DNA of 64,000 nt from an uncultured Helicobacter sp. (GCF_937893305.1 NZ_CALBGN010000012.1:62001-126000), one strand, 5' to 3'. Shown: positions 8,490-17,079, numbered from the stretch's first letter. The notes: generated from the sequence alone by a model not told the origin. Numbers and translations: made by a program.

Positions 8490-10121
8490 ATGAAAGAATT
8501 ATTGCGCGTTTTTAATTATATTCAAAAATATCACGAAGATAATTTTGATGTGTTATATCTTGTTTTGGAGTTTTTATTTTTTATCAAAAACAAAGAACAG
8601 GGAAATGCGCTTTTAATGCAAAAAGACAAAGAAAAAGCATTAGAAGATTTTAAAATCTATTTGGAGCTTAATGGGGTGGAGTATTTTGGATTCCATATTG
8701 ATTTAAACTATAAAAAGATTTTAAAGGCTTTATGGGGATTTAATATAAAAACACAGACTCTTTGGGAGTTTATTCACGCAATTACAATGCAAAAACCAAT
8801 CCTTAAGCTCTATGAATATGCAACACCAGCAGAGATTAATTTTTTAGTGAGCAGGATTTTGGATATAAAAAATGGGGAGAGTGTTTATAATCCTTGCTGT
8901 GGATTAGGATCTTGGATTTTACATTTAGAGATGTATTCTAAACAATGCACATTTTATGGTTTAGATATTAGTTCTAAGTCAATCCGTATTGCCAAAGCAC
9001 TTGCTATTCTTTTGGATTTTAAACAATGTTATTTAAGCGTTGGAGATCTTTTTAGTGAGCCTTTTAAGATAGAATCTAAATTTGACAAAGTCTTTTGTTG
9101 TCCGCCTTTATTAAGCCATTTAAATCTTAAAGCACCCAAGGAATCCAAGCTTGCTCCTTATAATAAAACAGCATTGGAGATTCCTTTTATAGATTATTCT
9201 TTAATGCGTTTTACTAAGAAAGCAGTCTTTATTGTGCGCACTTCACTTTTAATCAGGGGAGCAGGGGAGAGATTGTGTGAATATTTGCTTAAAAAGGGAT
9301 TGCTTGAGTCTATTATTGAGTTGCCAGATAATATTTTCCCACATCAAGTAGAGTCTTATTCTCTCCTTGTTATTTCTCATACAAATAAACGCTGTCTGTT
9401 TATTAATGTTAGAAGTTTTTATGTAAAAAATGGCAAATACAATAAACTTATCAACCTTGAAGAAATTTTAGATTTATATTTTTCTAAGCAAGATACAAAA
9501 TATTCTAATTTTGTAGAATATTCAAAAATAAAAAACTTAAATTTACGCATACATAAAACTAAAAGTGAAACGCAAATCCACTTAGAAAGTTTTTTAAAAT
9601 GCGTTTATAGGGGAGCGCGTATCGCTGCTAGAAGCGATAGCGATTTAGTATCTTGCTATGATTTTGGCATTAAAGATTTTAAGCCTTATGGGTTTAGTAA
9701 TCAATTTTGCGATTCCAGATTAAAAGCAAATAGCAAACAACTTCAAACACTGAAGATTCAACCTTTTGATCTATTGTTTTCAATGCGCGGAGTGATTCCA
9801 AAAATTGCAATCATCGGTAAAGATGCAGAAGATAAAATCGCACTTGCAAATGCGGGAATCTTAGTGTTGCGTCCCAAGAATTCCAAAATTGCTAAAGCAT
9901 TATATTTTTATTTTTTAAGCAAAGATGGGCAAGAGAGATTGAGAAATTTTTATTTAAATCACAACGAACGCGTGAGTGAAAAAGAGATTAAAACATTAGA
10001 AATCTCTACAGACTTTTTAGATTCCATAGAGATTTATCAAAATGATTTTAAAAAGTTATGTGAATATGGGGAAATGATTACTAAATATGAAAACGCAATC
10101 AAAGAAACGCTGGGCTTTTAA
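8490..10121 (+). CDS. HsdM-like N6-adenine methylase with degenerate catalytic motifs and HsdS-like C-terminus
   Basis: A 543-residue protein resembling a type I methylase. Residues 110-330 follow the HsdM fold: SAM motif I is VYNPCCGLGS (132-141) in place of the usual D-P-x-C-G-[ST]-G, and motif IV is CCPPLL (203-208) where active enzymes have NPP[FYW]. From about residue 365 it resembles one HsdS target-recognition half (RGARI, then FDLLFSMRGVIPKIAIIG). No hsdR or separate hsdS is nearby. Loss of the N in NPP[FY] suggests no adenine methylation, though DNA or SAM binding may remain. It is followed by a terminator. An alternative is a lineage-specific housekeeping gene of unknown role. Confidence 0.6.
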   Translation: MKELLRVFNYIQKYHEDNFDVLYLVLEFLFFIKNKEQGNALLMQKDKEKALEDFKIYLELNGVEYFGFHIDLNYKKILKALWGFNIKTQTLWEFIHAITMQKPILKLYEYATPAEINFLVSRILDIKNGESVYNPCCGLGSWILHLEMYSKQCTFYGLDISSKSIRIAKALAILLDFKQCYLSVGDLFSEPFKIESKFDKVFCCPPLLSHLNLKAPKESKLAPYNKTALEIPFIDYSLMRFTKKAVFIVRTSLLIRGAGERLCEYLLKKGLLESIIELPDNIFPHQVESYSLLVISHTNKRCLFINVRSFYVKNGKYNKLINLEEILDLYFSKQDTKYSNFVEYSKIKNLNLRIHKTKSETQIHLESFLKCVYRGARIAARSDSDLVSCYDFGIKDFKPYGFSNQFCDSRLKANSKQLQTLKIQPFDLLFSMRGVIPKIAIIGKDAEDKIALANAGILVLRPKNSKIAKALYFYFLSKDGQERLRNFYLNHNERVSEKEIKTLEISTDFLDSIEIYQNDFKKLCEYGEMITKYENAIKETLGF

Positions 10122-10122
10122 G

Positions 10123-10148
10123 GTTGGAATCCTTTTAGAGATTCCAAC
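10123..10148. terminator. Rho-independent terminator between convergent genes, built from a TGGAATC/GATTCCA pair
   Basis: A perfect 9-bp inverted repeat (GTTGGAATC at 10123-10131, GATTCCAAC at 10140-10148) with an 8-base loop, followed by TTATT. It sits between the ends of the HsdM-like gene and the aminotransferase and could serve both directions. Each arm contains the over-represented heptamer. Confidence 0.75.
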
Positions 10149-10151
10149 TTA

Positions 10152-11324
10152 TTAGTATTTAGAAACAAAATTAGAAATTCTTTGAATTCCTTCCTCAATG
10201 CTTTTTAAATCTGTGGCAAAAGAAAATCTAAAATATCCATCCATTCCAAAGCCAATTCCGGGAACCGTTGCTACACCAACTTGCTCTAACATATCTTTGC
10301 AAAATTGCATAGAATCTTTAGTGATGCTACTGCAATTAATAAAAAGATAGAATGCTCCATCGGGTTTAGTTACCTTTAAGCCCTTAATGGCATTAATTTT
10401 CTCGCACGCAAAATCACGCCTTTGTTTAAAGGCAACACACATTTGTTCAATATCTTTATCCGCACTTCCATTAAGTCCAACAATTGCTGCTTTTTGTGTG
10501 ATAGAGTTAATATTTGATAGAGACTGACTTTGGAATCCATTTATGAATTTGCAGAGTTTTTGATCCTTTGTTGCAAGATAGCCCATTCTCCAACCTGTCA
10601 TCGCAACAGCTTTGCTAAGTCCATTTATTGTGATGGTGCGATCTAGCATATCACTGCTTACACTTCCTGCTGAAGTAAAAGTTCCATCATACACAAGCTT
10701 TTCATAAATTTCATCACTTAGTACCCAAATGTTTGTTCCTTTTAGCACTTCTCCTATTGCTTCTAATTCTTCTCTTGAATACACCATTCCTGTTGGATTT
10801 GATGGAGTTGTTAGAATTAGCATTTTAGTTTTTGAAGTGATGGCGGACTTTAGCTGTTCAGTGGTGATTTTAAAATGATTTTCTTGTGAAGTTTCAATAA
10901 AAACATTCTTACCATTACTAAAAGTTACAAGTTCTGGGTAGGTTACCCAATAAGGATTTGGGACAATTACTTCATCATCTTTATCAATCAGAGCTTGAAA
11001 AACATTAAAAAGTGCGTGTTTTGCGCCACTTGTAACAATGATTTCTTTTGCAGAATAATTAAGATTGTTATCTCTTACAAGTTTATCGCTGATTGCACTA
11101 AGTAATTCTGGTATCCCAACTGTTGCAGTGTATTTTGTAAAACCTTCGTTAATTGCTTTAATAGCGGCATCTTTTATAACTTGTGGAGTGTCAAAATCTG
11201 GTTCTCCTGCTGAAAATGAAAGAATATCCTTTCCCTGTGCTTTTAACTCTCTTGCTAGTGTGCTAATAGCAATTGTAATAGATTCTGAAAGATTTGTAAT
11301 GCGATTTGCATAATGGGCTTGCAT
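10152..11324 (-). CDS. aspC: Aspartate aminotransferase (class I PLP aminotransferase)
   Basis: A PLP enzyme of the AspB/AspC subgroup I-gamma, interconverting aspartate/oxaloacetate and glutamate/2-oxoglutarate. Visible are SAGEPDFDTP, the NPYWVTYPE and PSNPTGMVYS motifs, DEIYEKLVYDG, the PLP lysine in NGLSKAVAMTGWRMG, and the C-terminal FRFSFATD arginine. Two ATGs are adjacent; the second (11322-11324) is five bases from AAGGAG while the first is only two, so 390 residues are assigned. It is transcribed towards the HsdM-like gene and divergently from groES. Substrate could also be another dicarboxylic amino acid. Confidence 0.88.
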   Translation of the reverse strand: MQAHYANRITNLSESITIAISTLARELKAQGKDILSFSAGEPDFDTPQVIKDAAIKAINEGFTKYTATVGIPELLSAISDKLVRDNNLNYSAKEIIVTSGAKHALFNVFQALIDKDDEVIVPNPYWVTYPELVTFSNGKNVFIETSQENHFKITTEQLKSAITSKTKMLILTTPSNPTGMVYSREELEAIGEVLKGTNIWVLSDEIYEKLVYDGTFTSAGSVSSDMLDRTITINGLSKAVAMTGWRMGYLATKDQKLCKFINGFQSQSLSNINSITQKAAIVGLNGSADKDIEQMCVAFKQRRDFACEKINAIKGLKVTKPDGAFYLFINCSSITKDSMQFCKDMLEQVGVATVPGIGFGMDGYFRFSFATDLKSIEEGIQRISNFVSKY

Positions 11325-11508
11325 CATAGCTCCTTAAAGCGATTCAATTTCTAAATAGAGAATATAGTTTTTTTCCTTTATAACTACTGAATTTTAGGCA
11401 AACATAGGAGCATGTTGGGTGCTAGATTTGTGGGCTTTAATATTTTAAATAAGTGAGATTACATTGAAATATTAGCACTATAAACTAATTAATATTTAGT
11501 CAATAAGG

Positions 11509-11539
11509 CTAAAGTATTATGAATTTTTTAACTAAAAGT
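11509..11539 (+). promoter_or_regulatory. Candidate heat-shock operator (CTAAAG ... CTAAAAGT direct repeat) at the groES promoter
   Basis: CTAAAG at 11509-11514 and CTAAAAGT at 11532-11539 start 23 bases apart on the strand of groES; the second copy abuts the -35 box. The same pair with the same 23-base offset occurs at the cbpA promoter. This points to a shared regulator; HspR is encoded next to cbpA. The assignment to HspR is inference. Confidence 0.45.
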
Positions 11540-11540
11540 A

Positions 11541-11569
11541 TTGACAAGCCAAAAAAAAATCATTATAAT
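11541..11569 (+). promoter_or_regulatory. Consensus sigma-70 promoter of groES-groEL
   Basis: TTGACA (11541-11546) and TATAAT (11564-11569) are both perfect and separated by 17 bases. Perfect -35 boxes are uncommon in Campylobacterota, where the -35 is usually poorly conserved. A GGAGG ribosome site (11596-11600) lies seven bases before the groES ATG. No CIRCE inverted repeat is present upstream. Confidence 0.85.
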
Positions 11570-11607
11570 TGTGCGTTTTAAAAAAATATTGATTCGGAGG
11601 TAATCCT

Positions 11608-11868
11608 ATGAATTTTAAACCACTTGGAGAAAGAGTTTTAGTAGAAAGACTCGAAGAAAATACAACGACAGCATCTGGAATTATTATCCCTGATAATGCA
11701 AAAGAGAAGCCATTAGAAGGAATAGTAAAAGCGATTGGTTCAGAAGTTAAAGAAGTTAGTGTTAATGATAAAATCGTGTTTGGTAAATATTCTGGGACAG
11801 AAGTAAAACTTGATGGCAAAGAATATTTGATTTTAAAACTTGAAGATGTTTTAGGCGTAATTGCTTAG
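11608..11868 (+). CDS. groES: Co-chaperonin GroES
   Basis: An 86-residue Hsp10, short like most bacterial GroES. It lacks the cysteine/histidine-rich C-terminal extension that H. pylori GroES (HspA) uses to bind nickel. The mobile loop region (EENTTTASGIIIPDNAKEKP, residues 17-36) and the C-terminal GTEVKLDGKEYLILKLEDVLGVI are typical. It forms the lid of the GroEL folding chamber. The gene follows a consensus promoter and a strong GGAGG site and is 24 bases upstream of groEL. Confidence 0.97.
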   Translation: MNFKPLGERVLVERLEENTTTASGIIIPDNAKEKPLEGIVKAIGSEVKEVSVNDKIVFGKYSGTEVKLDGKEYLILKLEDVLGVIA

Positions 11869-11892
11869 TAAATAAAAATAAAAGGATAAAAA

Positions 11893-13533
11893 ATGGCAAG
11901 TAAAGAAATTAATTTTTCAGATAATGCAAGAAATCGTTTATATGAAGGCGTAAAGCAACTTAGTGATGCAGTTAAAGTAACAATGGGACCACGCGGACGC
12001 AATGTTTTGATTCAAAAAAGCTTTGGTGCGCCAAGTATTACAAAAGATGGTGTTTCTGTGGCAAAAGAAATTGAGCTTGCAGATCCTATTGCAAATATGG
12101 GCGCACAACTTGTAAAAGAAGTTGCGAGCAAGACAGCAGATGCAGCAGGTGATGGAACAACAACAGCAACTGTTCTTGCATATAGTATTTTTAAAGAAGG
12201 CTTAAGAAATATTACGGCAGGGGCAAATCCAGTGCAAGTTAAACGCGGTATGGATAAAGCAGCAGAAGCTATTACAGAAGAACTCAAAAAGATTTCAAGA
12301 CCAGTAAGTGGCAAAAAAGAAATTGCGCAAGTTGCTACAATCTCTGCAAACTCTGATGCTAAGGTTGGTGAGCTTATTGCTGAAGCTATGGAAAAAGTCG
12401 GCAAAGATGGCGTAATCACAGTTGAAGAAGCAAAAGGGATCAATGATGAGTTAAGTGTTGTTGAAGGAATGCAGTTTGATAGAGGTTATTTAAGTCCTTA
12501 TTTTGTAACAAATAGCGATAAAATGGAAGCAGAATTAGAGAATCCTTATATTCTTCTTACAGATAAAAAAATCACTGCAATGAAAGATATTTTGCCACTT
12601 CTTGAAGCAACAATGAAGAGTGGAAAACCTCTATTAATCATTGCTGAAGATATTGAGGGAGAGGCTTTAACGACTTTAGTTGTTAATAAGTTGCGTGGTG
12701 TGTTAAATATCGCAGCAGTCAAAGCTCCGGGATTTGGAGATAGAAGAAAAGAAATGCTAAAAGACATTGCAACACTAACAGGTGGTGAAGTGATTAGCGA
12801 AGAGCTTGGTAAGACTCTTGAAGCAGCAAGCATTGAAGACTTGGGTCAGGCAGCTAGAGTTGTAATTGATAAAGACAATACAACAATCGTAGATGGTTCA
12901 GGCAGTAAAGATGCAGTAACTGCAAGAGTAGGGCAAATCAAAACACAAATTGAAGCAACAACAAGTGATTATGATAGAGAAAAACTTCAAGAAAGGCTTG
13001 CTAAACTTAGTGGCGGTGTGGCTGTTATTAAAGTTGGCGCAGCAAGTGAAGTAGAAATGAAAGAAAAAAAAGACAGAGTAGATGACGCATTAAGCGCAAC
13101 AAAAGCTGCTGTTGAAGAAGGAATTATTATTGGTGGTGGTGCAGCATTAGTGCGTGCAGCAGCTAAAGTCAATTTAAGCCTAGATGGTGATGAGAAAATC
13201 GGTTATGAAATCATTAAGCGCGCAATTTCAGCACCTCTTAAGCAAATCGCAAGTAATGCTGGGTTTGATGATGGCGTTGTGGTAAATAATGTAGAAAAAG
13301 ATTCTAACGCTAACAACGGCTTTGATGCAGCAAGTGGAAACTATGTAGATATGTTTGATGCTGGAATTATTGATCCATTAAAAGTTGCAAGAATTGCGCT
13401 ACAAAATGCTGTGTCTGTTTCAAGTCTACTTTTAACCACAGAAGCAACAGTGCATGAAATCAAAGAAGACAAACCTGCTATGCCTGATATGAGCGGTATG
13501 GGTGGAATGGGTGGCATGGGTGGCATGATGTAA
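11893..13533 (+). CDS. groEL: Chaperonin GroEL (Hsp60)
   Basis: A 546-residue ATP-dependent chaperonin forming the double ring with GroES. Visible are the ATP-site motifs KVTMGPRGRNV and DGTTTATVLAYSI, the signature AAVEEGIIIGGGAALVRA, and a C-terminal Gly-Met tail (GGMGGMGGMM). It shares the groES promoter and ends at a terminator. Long reading frames on the opposite strand here are coding shadows. Confidence 0.98.
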   Translation: MASKEINFSDNARNRLYEGVKQLSDAVKVTMGPRGRNVLIQKSFGAPSITKDGVSVAKEIELADPIANMGAQLVKEVASKTADAAGDGTTTATVLAYSIFKEGLRNITAGANPVQVKRGMDKAAEAITEELKKISRPVSGKKEIAQVATISANSDAKVGELIAEAMEKVGKDGVITVEEAKGINDELSVVEGMQFDRGYLSPYFVTNSDKMEAELENPYILLTDKKITAMKDILPLLEATMKSGKPLLIIAEDIEGEALTTLVVNKLRGVLNIAAVKAPGFGDRRKEMLKDIATLTGGEVISEELGKTLEAASIEDLGQAARVVIDKDNTTIVDGSGSKDAVTARVGQIKTQIEATTSDYDREKLQERLAKLSGGVAVIKVGAASEVEMKEKKDRVDDALSATKAAVEEGIIIGGGAALVRAAAKVNLSLDGDEKIGYEIIKRAISAPLKQIASNAGFDDGVVVNNVEKDSNANNGFDAASGNYVDMFDAGIIDPLKVARIALQNAVSVSSLLLTTEATVHEIKEDKPAMPDMSGMGGMGGMGGMM

Positions 13534-13550
13534 TTCTCCCCTTATAAAGT

Positions 13551-13576
13551 TGGAATCCTTTTTGGGATTCCATTTC
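13551..13576 (+). terminator. groESL terminator built from a TGGAATCC/GGATTCCA pair
   Basis: TGGAATCC (13551-13558) and GGATTCCA (13565-13572) form a perfect 8-bp stem with a six-base loop and a following TTTCT. It lies 18 bases after the groEL stop. As at 10123, the arms are the over-represented heptamer in inverted orientation. Confidence 0.75.
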
Positions 13577-13713
13577 TCTAAGTTCTTTTTAGCTTCTAAA
13601 ATCTCTTTTCAAGCATAAAATCTTTAATTAATCCATAAGGCTTTCTAGTATTTTCAAAATATTTTTTAAGCTCCTCAGTAGATAATCAAAATTAATTGCT
13701 TTGCGAGAGAGAT
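13577..13713 (-). other. Possible decayed gene fragment downstream of groEL
   Basis: On the minus strand an open stretch here reads like protein (ELKKYFENTRKPYGLIKDF, then MLEKRF and a stop) but has no convincing start: the upstream TGAGGAGC site has no suitable start codon after it. It may be the end of a decayed gene or an unrecognised tail related to the neighbouring 107-residue protein. Evidence is composition only. Confidence 0.25.
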
Positions 13714-14037
13714 TCACTGCCAAACACCTTCATTTCGTGCTTTATTTTTGGCAATTAAGTCAATATTCCCCTCTCTTTCACTAAGCCAAGTCCATTCTTT
13801 TACATTAAGAGTGAACCAATCACATTCAAGTAAATTGCAATGGATAAACATTCCCAAACAACCCAAATCATACTTATCTCCCTTGCAATGATAAGTTTCT
13901 TTGTTAATTTTTATCATTCCTGATTCTTTCGCATATTCATCTATTGCTTTATACATATCTTCTAAATTATATTGATCTTCCTTTAAAATCTTTTCTTCAT
14001 CCAAAACTATTCTTGTGCCTAAAAGTGGGTATGCCAT
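13714..14037 (-). CDS. Hypothetical 107-residue protein
   Basis: A small cytoplasmic protein without signal or membrane segment, starting MAYPLLGTRIVLDEEKIL. It is rich in acidic residues, tryptophan (four in the last 40 residues) and cysteine (CKGDKYDLGCLGMFIHCNLLEC), with the pattern NVKEWTWLSEREGN near the end. The start follows AAGGAG. I do not recognise the family. Size, acidity and isolation recall small immunity-type proteins, but no toxin gene is adjacent, so this is only a suggestion. Confidence 0.7.
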   Translation of the reverse strand: MAYPLLGTRIVLDEEKILKEDQYNLEDMYKAIDEYAKESGMIKINKETYHCKGDKYDLGCLGMFIHCNLLECDWFTLNVKEWTWLSEREGNIDLIAKNKARNEGVWQ

Positions 14038-14136
14038 TTTAACTCCTTTGTTTGTGTTGATTTTAATAAAAATACTTGATTATATATAACAAAATTTAAT
14101 TCGTTAATTTAACTAATATTTATAAATAAAAATTAA

Positions 14137-14766
14137 TCATTTATTTATTTGTTTATTTTGTAAATTTTTAAAAATCTCAACAACTAAAGGAAATGTATAA
14201 AAACCATCTTGATCCATAAAATGCCCGCCATTTTCTGTGGCAACTAGTTTTGCGTTTAATGCTTTTGCGACCTCTTTGCTTAAAGAATGCGGAACGATTT
14301 TATCGTCTTTAGAAGAAATGATAATCGCCGAATGAATATGCTTTTGCAGATTTTTATAGTCTGGTTTTGTCCTTGTAAAATCATCAAGAATTGGTAAAAT
14401 TTCTAAAGGTTTATCAAAAGGAGAGACTAAGATAACTCCACCTATTTTTGAATGATTTTTGAAATGTTCTTGACTTAAAAATTGTAAAAGTGCGATTCCA
14501 CCTAAAGAATGTGTAATAAAATAAGTTTCAGAATTTAGCGATGAAATCTGTTCTTTGAGATGTTTTATCCATTGCTCTAGACTTGGTTTATCAGGGGTTG
14601 GCATATTAGGGGTTTTAACCATATAACCTAAATTTTGCAATTCTTTTTTTACACTTGGAATCCAAGCATATTGACTTGTGCAATTAAAGCCATGGATAAT
14701 ATAGACTTCTTTTGCAAACAAAGGCAGGACAAGGATTAAACAAACCATTAGTAGCGTTTTTATCAT
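14137..14766 (-). CDS. Exported alpha/beta-hydrolase (RBBP9/YdeN-like serine hydrolase)
   Basis: The start is set at the ATG at 14764-14766 because GGAG lies seven bases upstream and the protein then opens with a signal peptide (MIKTLLMVCLILVLPLFA); an ATG 30 bases earlier lacks a ribosome site. After it come VYIIHGFN (oxyanion region), the nucleophile elbow THSLGG, the acid in SSKDDKIVP, and the histidine in ENGGHFMDQDG, giving a complete Ser-Asp-His triad. The 209-residue protein would act in the periplasm on an unknown ester or amide. The gene stands alone, divergent from pepF. Confidence 0.72.
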   Translation of the reverse strand: MIKTLLMVCLILVLPLFAKEVYIIHGFNCTSQYAWIPSVKKELQNLGYMVKTPNMPTPDKPSLEQWIKHLKEQISSLNSETYFITHSLGGIALLQFLSQEHFKNHSKIGGVILVSPFDKPLEILPILDDFTRTKPDYKNLQKHIHSAIIISSKDDKIVPHSLSKEVAKALNAKLVATENGGHFMDQDGFYTFPLVVEIFKNLQNKQINK

Positions 14767-14854
14767 TACAATTCTCCATAAATTTAGTGTGTCCATTATA
14801 GCTTAAATTTAAGTGTTTTTATGTAGAATCAAGTTTATTTATTTAAGGAATTTT

Positions 14855-16606
14855 ATGGCAAACACACAAGATATATGGAATCTAAAATCACTTTTTAAAG
14901 ATAAAGACTCTTTGCAAAAAGCAATGCAAAGTGCTATTCTCAAAGCACAAGACTTTGAGAATAGCTATAAGGGAAATCTTAACACGCTAAATGCGGAATC
15001 CTTTTTTCAGGGTTTAAAAGAATATGAAGCACTTTGCGAAGAATTATCACGCATAATGACTTATGCGTTTTTGTGTTTTGCGTCCAACACAAAAGAGGGT
15101 GCATTTTATGCAGAATGCGAAATGGAAGTGAATAAGGCACAAGATTTTTTATTATTTTTTGACTTGGAGTTTAACGCATTAGATGAAGCCAAAAAACAAG
15201 CATTTATAGAAAGTGCGAAAGGCTATGCGTATTATTTAGAGCTGTTAAATCAACAATCCAAATATCAACTTAGTTTAAAAGAAGAAAAAATCTTACTTAA
15301 AACACAGCCTGTGGGTGTGGATAGCTTTAAACGCTTATTTGATGAGCATTTAAGCCATTTGCGTTTCTTAATCACATTAAAAGGCGAAAATAAAGAAGTT
15401 AGCGAAGAAGAAGTGCTAAGTTTGCTCTATGATAAAGATAGAGAAGTGCGTAAAATGGCGCAAGAGTCTTTGAGTAAAACACTAGAGAAAAACCTGTCAC
15501 TTTTGACTTATATTTATAATGTTGTGCGTAAAGATTTGAGAATTACAGCAGAATTGCGTAGTTATGAAAGTCTAGAAGAGTCTAGGCACATTGCAAATCA
15601 AACCACGCAAAAGAGTGTAGATGCAATGGTGGACACCATTAATAAAAATGTTGGAATTGTAGAAGAATATTACACGTTAAAAGCACAATTATTAGGCTAT
15701 GATTGCTTGTATGATTATGATCGCTATGCACCGATTTTTAACGATGAGGCAGATAATTTTAGTTATATGGAATCAAAATCTATTGTGCTAGAAACTTTTG
15801 CGGATTTTTCACCAAAATTTTATGAAATCGCAAAGCGCGCTTTTGATGAAGGCTGGATTGACTCACATCCTAGGGAAAATAAGCGTGGTGGAGCTTTTAG
15901 TCATAGTGCAGTGCCCAGTGCGCATCCTTATTTAATGCTAAACCATACAAATCGTAGGCGTGATGCCTTTACAATGGCACACGAATTAGGACATACAATC
16001 CATCAATATCTTTCTTACTCTGTGGGTTATCTTAACGCTGATACACCTTTGACGACAGCAGAAACGGCATCTGTCTTTGCAGAGATGTTGCTTTTTGAAA
16101 GACTACAAAAAAACTTAAGCAATAAAGACAAAATTGCGCTTTATGCAGGCAAGCTTGAAGATGTATTTGCAACACTTTTTCGTCAAAATGTTTTTACAAA
16201 CTTTGAGCGCTTAGTGCATCAAAAAGACGGAGAATTAAGCGCGGAGATGTTAAACACACTTTGGCAAGAAGAGAATCAAAAAATGTTTGGCAAAAGCGTG
16301 AAATTGACAGAAAATTACAAGTTGTGGTGGTCATATATCCCACATTTTATTCATACGCCTTTTTATTGTTATGCGTATAGTTATGGGCAACTTTTGGTTT
16401 TTGCTCTTTTTGGAGTATATCGTCATCAAAAAGAAGATTTTGTGGCAAAATATGAAAAATTTTTAAGCCTTGGTGGAAGCAAATCTCCAAAGGATTTGGT
16501 GGGGATTTTTGGTTTAGATATTGAAAACCCAGATTTTTGGGAGATTGGAATCCAAGAAGTTAGAATTTTACTAGAAGGTTTAAAAGAGATTTTAAAAGAA
16601 AGGTAG
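14855..16606 (+). CDS. pepF: Oligoendopeptidase F (M3 metallopeptidase)
   Basis: Zinc peptidase that cleaves oligopeptides in the cytoplasm. It has the HExxH motif in MAHELGHTIHQYLS and the downstream glutamate in TTAETASVFAEMLLFE; the C-terminal IPHFIHTPFYCYAYSYGQL block is typical of PepF. The start is placed at ATG 14855, six bases after AAGGA, giving 583 residues, as for family members; an earlier ATG in frame at 14813 lacks a ribosome site. The next gene begins three bases after its stop. Confidence 0.92.
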   Translation: MANTQDIWNLKSLFKDKDSLQKAMQSAILKAQDFENSYKGNLNTLNAESFFQGLKEYEALCEELSRIMTYAFLCFASNTKEGAFYAECEMEVNKAQDFLLFFDLEFNALDEAKKQAFIESAKGYAYYLELLNQQSKYQLSLKEEKILLKTQPVGVDSFKRLFDEHLSHLRFLITLKGENKEVSEEEVLSLLYDKDREVRKMAQESLSKTLEKNLSLLTYIYNVVRKDLRITAELRSYESLEESRHIANQTTQKSVDAMVDTINKNVGIVEEYYTLKAQLLGYDCLYDYDRYAPIFNDEADNFSYMESKSIVLETFADFSPKFYEIAKRAFDEGWIDSHPRENKRGGAFSHSAVPSAHPYLMLNHTNRRRDAFTMAHELGHTIHQYLSYSVGYLNADTPLTTAETASVFAEMLLFERLQKNLSNKDKIALYAGKLEDVFATLFRQNVFTNFERLVHQKDGELSAEMLNTLWQEENQKMFGKSVKLTENYKLWWSYIPHFIHTPFYCYAYSYGQLLVFALFGVYRHQKEDFVAKYEKFLSLGGSKSPKDLVGIFGLDIENPDFWEIGIQEVRILLEGLKEILKER

Positions 16607-16608
16607 TA

Positions 16609-17079
16609 ATGGAAGTTTTATTAAGGGATAAAAAATTTCAAACAATGCAAGAGCGACATTGTTATGAGATTTTAGAATATTTAATCCGCAAGAAAATTAG
16701 TTTTTCAATTCTTTGTAGTGTGGAGCGTGTGAAGTTTGAGCCAAGCCTTCCACAAGAGATTCGCAATGCCTTTAGTGAATTAACTTTGTTTATTTTAGCG
16801 GGTTATACTTTTGAAAGTTTGGAGCTTGATGGGAAGAATTTATATTTTGAAGCAGGTTTTGGTGAAGAAAATGTGGGTAGTTTTGTAACAGCACCATTAG
16901 ATAGTATTGTGCAGATTTTACTCCCAAATGATGATGGATTACAATCGGATTTTTGCATTTATGTGAATCTTTTTGCGACTTTTTCTAAGATTGCGCCAAG
17001 TCCAGCAGAAGAAGAAGGAGTAAATAGCTCAATGCAAGCTCTTTTAGCTAATCCAAAAAACAAAAGGTTTAAAAAATAA
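16609..17079 (+). CDS. SspB-like protein, possible ClpXP adaptor
   Basis: A 156-residue protein I assign tentatively to the SspB fold. The pattern from residue 28 to 115 follows SspB: a segment comparable to the SspB substrate-binding strands (VKFEPSLPQEIRNAF), LTLFILAGYTFESLEL, then LYFEAGFGEENVGSFVTAP and LDSIVQILLPND, close to the SspB block F-x-A-x-F-G-G followed by a proline strand and an aliphatic helix. The C-terminus is a flexible stretch ending NPKNKRFKK, placed where SspB carries its ClpX-binding peptide. SspB delivers ssrA-tagged proteins to ClpXP. Similarity is remote; it could be an unrelated hypothetical. It is co-transcribed with pepF. Confidence 0.4.
   Translation: MEVLLRDKKFQTMQERHCYEILEYLIRKKISFSILCSVERVKFEPSLPQEIRNAFSELTLFILAGYTFESLELDGKNLYFEAGFGEENVGSFVTAPLDSIVQILLPNDDGLQSDFCIYVNLFATFSKIAPSPAEEEGVNSSMQALLANPKNKRFKK

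Noticed and set aside
8490..10121. HsdM-like protein as the known effector of a Zorya system
   Set aside because: It resembles none of ZorC, ZorD, ZorE, ZorF or ZorG. Co-location in one operon alone does not make it the effector, so it is listed only as a candidate.
11414..11480. TTAGCACTA and GGGTGCTAG near groES, resembling CIRCE half-sites
   Set aside because: The halves are in the wrong order (GGGTGCTAG first), about 50 bases apart rather than 9, and imperfect; not a CIRCE element.
11893..13533. Several long open frames on the strand opposite groEL and groES
   Set aside because: They have serine- and alanine-rich, low-complexity translations, no ribosome sites and lie fully inside strongly conserved genes; they are coding shadows.
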